Shown in pieces: positions 6,063 through 6,883 of a stretch of DNA of 6,883 nt (position 1 is the first letter of the stretch; the number at the start of each line of letters is the position of its first letter). The notes under the pieces are model-generated. The model was not told where the DNA came from. It did no database searches and was given only the letters and a program-made list of their open reading frames with translations. The position numbers were made by a program, and so were the translations under genes. This DNA is from an uncultured Treponema sp. (GTDB lineage: Bacteria > Spirochaetota > Spirochaetia > Treponematales > Treponemataceae), in assembly GCA_946538875.1 (NCBI GenBank), contig CAMNHD010000084.1, positions 1 to 6,883 on the forward strand. Direction: 5' to 3'.

Positions 6063-6582
6063 CTGCACGGAGCTGTTCGAATTCGGCCTGTTCAGCCTTG
6101 TCCGGGCAGAACCATTCACTGCATTCAGTGACAGGGGCAAATGCCTTGTGTCTTATTTCAAAGCGCAGGTCATGGTTGAGCGGAGAAAGCTCGTCCTTTA
6201 CGGCTTCCGTCTCCAGTTCCAGGCAAATGTGCACTTCCGGGTCATTGAGTCTTGATTCCTCAAGAGAGTTTCCGTCGATGTCGCAGAGATACGCCCTGCT
6301 GACATTCACTTTGACTTGTGAGCCTCCTGCCTTGGCGCTGACTTCAAAATCCTGTGCCAGGGGATCCGTGTCCTTGAATGCGGCGATGCCGTCGGTGTTT
6401 ACAATGAGCTTTGCGGCTGTAAAGCCATAGTCCTTTTTGCTGATAATCACAGTGTAGGAATTGTCTTTTTCCTTGTACTGGTTGTACAGTTTGTCCAGGG
6501 CGGCACGTCTCCAGCGGTAGACAAGAATAAGTGAGATCAGCATCAGTGCCATGAAAAGAACTGCGGTGATAATATTGATCAT
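6028..6582 (-). CDS. Small single-pass membrane protein of unknown function
   Basis: I do not recognise a family. From the chosen ATG the product has 184 residues. One membrane helix lies at about 2-22 and is followed at once by a basic stretch (YRWRRAALDK), so the rest should face the cytoplasm. A soluble region of about 150 residues follows, rich in alternating hydrophobic residues suggesting beta strands, with two cysteines in a CSEWFC segment near the end. A longer frame with an ATG at 6603 exists, but AAGGAG (6589-6594) sits six bases before ATG 6582, and that ATG overlaps the upstream stop in an ATGA, so the shorter form is preferred. It is probably co-translated with the ArfB-like gene. 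The last 11 or so residues (ending NQVRGL) come from a GC-rich repeat also found at 2782-2827, so the C-terminus may be recently acquired. Confidence 0.75.
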   Translation of the reverse strand: MINIITAVLFMALMLISLILVYRWRRAALDKLYNQYKEKDNSYTVIISKKDYGFTAAKLIVNTDGIAAFKDTDPLAQDFEVSAKAGGSQVKVNVSRAYLCDIDGNSLEESRLNDPEVHICLELETEAVKDELSPLNHDLRFEIRHKAFAPVTECSEWFCPDKAEQAEFEQLRAARGSANQVRGL

Positions 6583-6883
6583 GATTCGCTCCTTAGTGTC
6601 CATGAACGGTTCTGCTTGAGCATGGACCGTAGTTTCTTTGTCTTAAGTCGTTTTTCCTTGGAGGCCTTTGTCGGCCTTGTCTTTTTGCGCCTGGGCTTTA
6701 TATATGCAGCGCCTGTGATAAGGCTTTCAATGCGCATCAGAGCTATGCTGCGGTTAAGCTCCTGGCTGCGTTCCTCGTCGACATCCACACAGAGTACGGA
6801 TTGGGAATTGATTTTAGGTGCAAGCTTACGGAGCACTGCTGTGAGTTCATCTTCTGAAAGTCCTGACATTTTTGCGACAGGAA
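6579..6883 (-). CDS. arfB: ArfB-type peptidyl-tRNA hydrolase, C-terminal part (5' partial)
   Basis: The C-terminal two-thirds or so of an ArfB (YaeJ) like protein, which frees stalled ribosomes by hydrolysing peptidyl-tRNA when no stop codon is present. The frame is open to the right edge (upstream codons read P-V-A-K before the methionine at 6869), so that Met is internal and the catalytic GGQ loop lies outside the window. Visible hallmarks are the VDVDEERSQELNRSIAL segment, matching the RSQELNREAAL region of E. coli ArfB, and a strongly basic tail with RPTKASKEKRLKTKK, matching RPTRASKERRLASK. In the family this tail enters the empty mRNA channel. Such a tail sets it apart from ordinary release factors RF1 and RF2. 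The stop codon overlaps the next gene's start as ATGA. Without the GGQ region, a related release-factor homologue cannot be wholly excluded. Confidence 0.85.
   Translation of the reverse strand, partial: PVAKMSGLSEDELTAVLRKLAPKINSQSVLCVDVDEERSQELNRSIALMRIESLITGAAYIKPRRKKTRPTKASKEKRLKTKKLRSMLKQNRSWTLRSES
6589..6594 (-). promoter_or_regulatory. Ribosome-binding site inside the arfB-like gene that fixes the next start
   Basis: AAGGAG on the minus strand lies six bases before the ATG at 6582 and within the last codons of the upstream gene. It favours this ATG over the in-frame ATG at 6603, which has no comparable site. Confidence 0.75.

Noticed and set aside
6583..6603. ATG at 6603 as the start of the small membrane protein
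   Set aside because: It would place the AAGGAG site inside the gene and ignore the ATGA overlap at 6579-6582.
1..6883. A defence island, CRISPR array, prophage or integrated element
   Set aside because: No direct-repeat array, integrase, transposase, tRNA attachment site or defence-type gene is visible; all long genes are ordinary chromosomal families.

Overview
The window looks like chromosomal DNA of a host-associated spirochaete, most likely a Treponema. This is inference. The chemoreceptor has a motility-sigma (sigma-28) type promoter, there is a lipoprotein with a relaxed lipobox, and the mix of moderately AT-rich intergenic DNA with short GC-rich structured repeats fits that group. No rRNA or tRNA fixes the species. 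I see no phage, transposase, CRISPR, toxin-antitoxin or defence genes.

Layout. (1) Positions 1-1760 (+) hold an ammonium transporter (Amt) fused at its C-terminus to a complete PII signalling domain; its first codons lie off the left edge. (2) Positions 1761-1949 hold no gene. They contain a GC-rich run of nested hairpins (about 1781-1863) ending in a strong intrinsic terminator (1865-1907). (3) Positions 1950-2636 (-) encode a YczE/YitT-type integral membrane protein with a near-consensus sigma-70 promoter. (4) Positions 2637-2971 are a divergent intergenic region of about 335 bp. It has the promoter of the membrane protein at one end and, at the other, an AT-rich inverted repeat overlapping a sigma-28-like promoter. 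One copy of a short GC-rich repeat lies between them. (5) Positions 2972-4858 (+) encode a methyl-accepting chemotaxis protein with six predicted N-terminal membrane segments and no periplasmic sensor domain, closed by a strong terminator (4885-4930). (6) Positions 4942-5907 (-) encode a TraB/GumN-family lipoprotein with its own promoter. (7) Positions 6028-6883 (-) hold a translationally coupled pair: the 3' part of an ArfB-type ribosome-rescue peptidyl-tRNA hydrolase, followed with a 4-nt ATGA overlap by a small single-pass membrane protein of unknown function.

The genes do not form one pathway. They are mostly single-gene transcription units: nitrogen uptake and sensing, a putative transporter, chemotaxis, an envelope lipoprotein and ribosome rescue. 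The most useful second looks are the Amt-PII fusion, whose T-loop lacks the uridylylated tyrosine; the two copies of a structured repeat (2782-2827 and 6019-6062), one of which supplies the last codons of a gene; the structured tail after the transporter; and the sigma-28 promoter of the chemoreceptor. I found no convincing wholly new multi-gene system.
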